Shown here: positions 60,194 to 64,000 of the stretch, piece by piece | Layout: each line of letters opens with the position of its first letter | Position numbering within the stretch: position 1 is the stretch's first letter | Assembly: GCA_964229355.1 (NCBI GenBank) | Contig: CAXRDE010000023.1 | Location: forward strand, 392,949-456,948 | DNA: 64,000 nt | Reading direction: 5' to 3' | From: CAXRDE01 sp964229355 | GTDB taxonomy: Bacteria > Cyanobacteriota > Sericytochromatia > UBA7694 | Made by a program: the position numbers and the translations under genes | The notes under the pieces: model-generated | What the model saw: only the letters and a program-made list of their open reading frames with translations | Told to the model about the DNA's origin: nothing | Databases searched by the model: none

Positions 60194-62074
60194 ATGGCCC
60201 GAGAAACATTGCGTTTGACCACCACCGGCAGCGTGGATGATGGAAAATCCACGCTCATTGGCCGCTTGCTTTTTGAAACCAAAACCATTTTTGAAGATCA
60301 ATTATTGGCCATTGAAAAAACCTCTACCCGTCGTGGGCAGAGCGAGGTGGATCTTTCGTTACTGCTTGACGGCCTTGCCGCTGAACGTGAACAGGGCATT
60401 ACCATTGATGTGGCTTACCGGTATTTTAGTACAGCAAAACGCCGTTTTATTATTGCCGACACGCCCGGTCATGAGCAATATACCCGCAACATGATCACCG
60501 GCGCTTCACAAGCCCAATTGGCAATTATTCTGATTGATGCCAGCAAGGGCGTGCAGGTGCAATCTCGTCGTCACGGTTTTTTATTGTCTCTGCTGCGGGT
60601 ACCCCATTTGATTGTGGCCATCAATAAAATGGACAAGGTGGATTATAGTGAAAGGGTTTATCAGGAGATTGTCGACACCTATTCCCACTTCTCCCAAAAA
60701 CTGAGTATTCAAGATATCCGTTATATTCCCCTCTCTGCGCTTAAGGGTGACAATGTCACCACCCGCAGTGAAGCCATGCCCTGGTATACCGGCGCGACGC
60801 TTTTACACACCCTCGAAAATGTAGAGGTGGCCGCTGACGATAACCTGATCGATTTTCGCTTTCCGGTACAGTATGTCATGGGGCACCATAACACACAAAG
60901 TCAGGGCATGGCCGCAACAGCCGCGCTACACCCTGGCGACACGTTTCGAGGCTATGCCGGTCAAGTCGCTTCAGGACAAATTCGCCCGGGAGAAGCCGTG
61001 GCCATTTTGCCCCGTGGCACCCGCTCACGGGTGCGCAAAGTTTTGACCTACGACGGTCCGCTGGCGGTGGCGGGTGCAGGAACATCTGTGGTGCTTACCC
61101 TTGAAGACGAGCGCGACATTGGTCGCGGTGACATGATTGTGCGCCCCGACAATTTGCCCCACAGTGCCCAGGACATTGACGCCATGCTGTGCTGGTTGGG
61201 AGACGCCCCCATGGTGCCTGGGCGAAGCTATCTCTTAAAACACACCACCCGTACCGTCAAAGTGCGCATCGAAAAATTGCACTACCGTATAGACGTTAAC
61301 ACCCTGGGCCGTGTGCCTTCTAAGGGCTTTGCCCTCAATGAAATTGGGCGGGTCAAACTGCACACCGCTGCACCCTTAATGTTTGATGCTTACGCCAGTA
61401 ATCGCACCACCGGCAGCTTTATTTTGATTGATCCAGACAGTGCCCAAACGGTGGCAGCGGGCATGATTCGTGGCACGGTGCGCGATCTAACAGAAACCCC
61501 TGCCGAGATCACGCCAGCCCTGTGGGCCCGCCGCAACACCCATCAGGGCGCGGTAATTTGGATGACAGGTTACTCTGGCGCAGGCAAGTCCACATTGGCA
61601 AAAGCCCTGCATCAACGCCTGTTTGACCAGCATTGCCAGGTTGTTGCTTTGGATGGTGACCAATTGCGCCAGGGCCTGTGTAAAGATCTGGGGTTCTCAG
61701 CGGCGGATCGCTCCGAAAATATTCGCCGCGCAGGGGAGGTGGCCCGTCTGTTTTATTTACAGGGCAATTTGGTCATCTGTTCATTTATTTCTCCATTTCT
61801 GGCCGATCGCGAAAGCGTAAGAGCCCTGCTGCCTCCAGAGGCGATGCTTGAAATTTATGTAGACTGCGATCTCAACGTGTGTAAACAGCGAGATGTTAAA
61901 GGGCTCTACCGCAAAGCCCTGCGCGGAGAAATTCCCGATTTTACAGGGGTGGATTCGCCTTACGAGCCACCGCTGTCGCCAGATCTGCACTTGCGCAGTG
62001 ACCAGCAAAGCGTTGAGGACTGCGTAAACGCGATTTTGGAGTTGCTGACGCAGCGTCAATTGCTATCGCTTTAA
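60194..62074 (+). CDS. cysNC: Bifunctional sulfate adenylyltransferase subunit 1 / APS kinase
   Basis: N-terminal ~440 residues are CysN, an EF-Tu-like GTPase: TTGSVDDGKSTLIGRLLFE (G1), ADTPGHEQYTRNM (G3) and VAINKMDKVDY (G4), then beta-barrel domains. Residues ~450-626 are APS kinase: IWMTGYSGAGKSTLAKAL (P-loop), LDGDQLRQGLCKDLGFS and DRSENIRRAGEVARLF. Together with CysD the protein makes PAPS from sulfate. The fused form (as in NodQ) is common when PAPS is needed for assimilation or sulfation. No PAPS reductase or sulfotransferase is in the window. Confidence 0.97.
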   Translation: MARETLRLTTTGSVDDGKSTLIGRLLFETKTIFEDQLLAIEKTSTRRGQSEVDLSLLLDGLAAEREQGITIDVAYRYFSTAKRRFIIADTPGHEQYTRNMITGASQAQLAIILIDASKGVQVQSRRHGFLLSLLRVPHLIVAINKMDKVDYSERVYQEIVDTYSHFSQKLSIQDIRYIPLSALKGDNVTTRSEAMPWYTGATLLHTLENVEVAADDNLIDFRFPVQYVMGHHNTQSQGMAATAALHPGDTFRGYAGQVASGQIRPGEAVAILPRGTRSRVRKVLTYDGPLAVAGAGTSVVLTLEDERDIGRGDMIVRPDNLPHSAQDIDAMLCWLGDAPMVPGRSYLLKHTTRTVKVRIEKLHYRIDVNTLGRVPSKGFALNEIGRVKLHTAAPLMFDAYASNRTTGSFILIDPDSAQTVAAGMIRGTVRDLTETPAEITPALWARRNTHQGAVIWMTGYSGAGKSTLAKALHQRLFDQHCQVVALDGDQLRQGLCKDLGFSAADRSENIRRAGEVARLFYLQGNLVICSFISPFLADRESVRALLPPEAMLEIYVDCDLNVCKQRDVKGLYRKALRGEIPDFTGVDSPYEPPLSPDLHLRSDQQSVEDCVNAILELLTQRQLLSL

Positions 62075-62152
62075 ACAAACGATGATATACTACACTGCTA
62101 TTGTGAACCTCCATTAAAATCAAATTGCTAAATTTCTTCAAAGGTTGTCTTT

Positions 62153-63952
62153 ATGCCCTTTCGCCACCGTAAGTTTTCACTGACCTTCTTTTCTGTACTC
62201 AGCTTAAGTTTAACCGCCTGTGGTCCCTCCCCCACCAGCAACACGCCACCAGTAAATCCAGAAACTTCTTCCACGCCCACGCCTGGTCCTTCGGCCAGTG
62301 CAGCCTTGCCTGTGCCTTCTGCCCCCGGTACACCCAACTCTACCCCCACACCGATGGCTTCCACAGCCCCCGCTGCTGGCGGTAGCACAAGTACCGTCAC
62401 CTTACCCAACGGTAGCCGTCTCGTCATTGGCCTGCCCAATCGTTTTTTAAGCAGTAAAGGGCAAACCGTGCAATTAAGTGCACGCTTACTTGATGCCAGC
62501 GGCAAGGAGCTGCCCCTGAGTAGCATCAAGCTCTTGTTCAGCAGCAGCCGCCCTGAAGATTTTTCGGTCAGCGACACGGGTTTAGTGACCGCCCTTAAAG
62601 ACAGCGGTTTTAGCACTTTAACAGTGCAGGTAGAAGGCACAAACGTCTCGGCCACCCAACTCATTTCAGTAGACACCTTCGTGGGTGGCAGCAGCGGCGG
62701 CGGGGGTGGCTCTTCCCCTTCAGCCTCGCCCACGCCATCACCCACGCCTTCTACCCAGGTGAACGCCAGCGTTAACTTTGAGGGACTCGGTGTAGGTGAG
62801 TTTCAGGTCAATACTTACACCACAAGTTTTCAAAACAATGCTGCAGTCGCCATGGACGCCGACGGCGACTTTGTGGTCGCCTGGGAAACTTATGGCCAAG
62901 ATAGTTCTTATCAGGGTGTTTATGGCCAGCGTTATAATGCAGCGGGTGTGCCTCAGGGCTCTGAATTTAGGGTCAATACCTACACCACTGGCGCTCAAAG
63001 CAACCCTGCGATAGCCATGAATGCTGAGGGTGACTTTGTGATCACCTGGGAAAGTCTTAACCAGGATGGCGATAGCTCTGGTATTTATGGCCAGCGTTAT
63101 AATGCAGCGGGTGTGCCCCAGGGCTCTGAATTTAGAGTCAACACTTACACCACAAATAGTCAAAATAGTGCTGCGATAGCCATGGACGCCGGGGGTGACT
63201 TTGTCGTCACCTGGGAAAGTACTTCTGGCCAGGATGGTAGTAATGTTGGTATTTACGCTCAGCGATATAATGCTACGGGTGAGGCTCAGGGTTCTGAATT
63301 TAGGGTCAATACCTACACTACTGGCGCTCAATTAAGTCCTGAAGTCGCCATGAATGCCGACGGCGACTTTGTGGTCACCTGGGAAACTGATGGCCAAGAT
63401 AGTTCTTATCAGGATGTTTATGGCCAGCGGTATAACGCAGCAGGTGCGGTTCAGGGTTCTGAATTTAGAGTTAACACCTTCACATCAAATGATCAAAACA
63501 ATCCTGCGATAGCCATGGATGCCGACGGTGATTTTGTAATTAGCTGGCAGAGTTATAGTCAAGATGGTAGTCAGTACGGTATTTATGGTCAGCGGTACAA
63601 TGCTGCGGGTATACCTCAAGGTTCAGAATTTAGCATCAACACCTACACAACCAATACCCAAGGCAATCCTGCGATAGCGATGGACGCCGACGGAGACTTT
63701 GTGGTCACCTGGCAAAGCTCTGGCCAGGATGGTAATGGTTATGGTACTTATGCTCAGCGATATAACGCCGCAGGGGTGTCTCAGGGTTCTGAGTTTAGAG
63801 TCAATACATACACCTCAGGTGGTCAAAGCAATGCTGCGATAGCCATGGACGCCGACGGTGACTTTGTGGTCACCTGGCAAAGCAATGGCCAGGACGGTGA
63901 CTATTACGGTATTTATAGCAAGCAATACCAGGCCAACGGAATGGCGAAATAA
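62153..63952 (+). CDS. Lipoprotein with Ig-like domain and seven propeller-type repeats
   Basis: Signal with lipobox SLTACGPSP. A Pro/Thr/Ser-rich linker follows, then a BIG2-like Ig domain (about residues 80-175: TVQLSARLLDASGKELP ... FSTLTVQVEGTNVS), a Gly/Ser/Pro linker, and seven tandem repeats of about 54 residues. Each repeat has EFRVNTYT...Q...AIAMDADGDFVVTWQS...GIYGQRYNAAG. Seven units fit a closed seven-bladed beta-propeller; the DADGD acidic loop may bind calcium. Surface-exposed adhesion or binding role is likely. AAAGG precedes the ATG. Confidence 0.85.
   Translation: MPFRHRKFSLTFFSVLSLSLTACGPSPTSNTPPVNPETSSTPTPGPSASAALPVPSAPGTPNSTPTPMASTAPAAGGSTSTVTLPNGSRLVIGLPNRFLSSKGQTVQLSARLLDASGKELPLSSIKLLFSSSRPEDFSVSDTGLVTALKDSGFSTLTVQVEGTNVSATQLISVDTFVGGSSGGGGGSSPSASPTPSPTPSTQVNASVNFEGLGVGEFQVNTYTTSFQNNAAVAMDADGDFVVAWETYGQDSSYQGVYGQRYNAAGVPQGSEFRVNTYTTGAQSNPAIAMNAEGDFVITWESLNQDGDSSGIYGQRYNAAGVPQGSEFRVNTYTTNSQNSAAIAMDAGGDFVVTWESTSGQDGSNVGIYAQRYNATGEAQGSEFRVNTYTTGAQLSPEVAMNADGDFVVTWETDGQDSSYQDVYGQRYNAAGAVQGSEFRVNTFTSNDQNNPAIAMDADGDFVISWQSYSQDGSQYGIYGQRYNAAGIPQGSEFSINTYTTNTQGNPAIAMDADGDFVVTWQSSGQDGNGYGTYAQRYNAAGVSQGSEFRVNTYTSGGQSNAAIAMDADGDFVVTWQSNGQDGDYYGIYSKQYQANGMAK
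62797..63947 (+). repeat. Seven tandem ~162-bp coding repeats
   Basis: Blocks such as GCCATGGACGCCGACGG and GGTTCTGAATTTAGAGTCAA recur at ~162-bp spacing across the 3' two thirds of the lipoprotein gene. The copies are close enough for recombination to change their number. Confidence 0.85.
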
Positions 63953-63965
63953 GGAAACATTCAAT

Positions 63966-64000
63966 ATGAAAATTCAACACTTGCTTTCAATCTCTCTGTC
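63966..64000 (+). CDS. Start of a further gene, cut by the window edge
   Basis: ATG at 63966 with AAGGA 10 nt upstream. The 11 complete codons (MKIQHLLSISL) look like the start of a signal peptide. It lies 13 bp after the propeller lipoprotein and is probably in the same transcript. Confidence 0.55.
   Translation, partial: MKIQHLLSISL

Noticed and set aside
62797..63947. CRISPR-like regular repeat
   Set aside because: The repeats are ~162 bp, in frame and encode a clear protein repeat; there are no short unique spacers and no cas genes.
1..64000. tRNA, rRNA, tmRNA, 4.5S RNA or prophage/transposon genes
   Set aside because: I looked in all gaps over 100 bp, including around ffh and the accessory regions, and saw no cloverleaf, conserved rRNA segment, transposase or phage structural gene.

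Overview
The window comes from a Gram-negative, heme-using bacterium with a compact genome. Several signs point to an outer membrane: an RND/TolC-type tripartite efflux set, an MCE (MlaD-like) lipid-transfer protein, an SLH-domain envelope protein and many lipoproteins. Some traits recall Cyanobacteria and their non-photosynthetic relatives (Sericytochromatia/Melainabacteria/Blackallbacteria type): a small single-RRM RNA-binding protein with a long leader, receiver-DUF4388 (PATAN) response regulators, and system II cytochrome c maturation. This placement is an inference; no rRNA or tRNA gene is present to test it. Genes are packed tightly, with many 4-bp ATGA overlaps and two tail-to-tail pairs that share a CTAG for both stops.

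Layout. 1-5.7 kb: a radical SAM protein (cut at the left edge), a VWA-domain protein, a small unknown, mscL and a spermidine-synthase-like methyltransferase. 5.7-7.7 kb: an AT-richer insert with a frameshifted gene remnant, one copy of a 69-bp dispersed repeat, a small membrane protein and a TPR lipoprotein. 7.7-13.6 kb: SDR-serA, a LysM/transglycosylase and small secreted proteins. 13.8-19.5 kb: the efflux operon, flanked by the second copy of the 69-bp repeat. 19.7-28.3 kb: an accessory stretch with hydrolases, a cupin-XRE regulator facing a DMT transporter across a palindromic operator, a LamG lipoprotein, two decayed acetyltransferase genes and a PIG-V-type mannosyltransferase. 28.3-32.4 kb: ccs1-ccsA with a duplicated-domain lipoprotein. 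32.6-34.4 kb: ffh and a small unknown.

34.4-42.5 kb is the most distinctive region. It is a five-gene operon (unknown - nurA - herA - sbcD - sbcC) that looks like the archaeal HerA-NurA-Mre11-Rad50 DNA end-processing cluster. A leading gene encodes an unrecognised protein with a faint Shedu/DUF4263-like layout. Upstream lies an RRM protein gene with a promoter and a leader of about 150 nt that contains a 14-bp inverted repeat.

43-50 kb: a DUF1269 protein, a lipid-linked sugar transferase, an 1181-residue propeller/zinc-ribbon protein with a small acidic partner, a GH84-like hexosaminidase and an aldo/keto reductase. 50-52.5 kb: fabG-acpP-fabF. 52.6-56.5 kb: mlaD-like, coaE, an SLH protein and a double receiver/PATAN regulator. 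56.5-59 kb: a disordered RG/DYNRD-repeat protein and a BaiN/YhiN-type flavoprotein. 59-62 kb: sulfate activation (cysD and a cysN-cysC fusion). 62-64 kb: a lipoprotein whose seven tandem ~54-residue repeats fit a seven-bladed propeller, then the first codons of another gene.

No CRISPR array, insertion sequence, rRNA or tRNA was seen. Several genes appear to be transcribed from promoters whose -10 box lies only 5-10 nt before the start codon (probable leaderless mRNAs).
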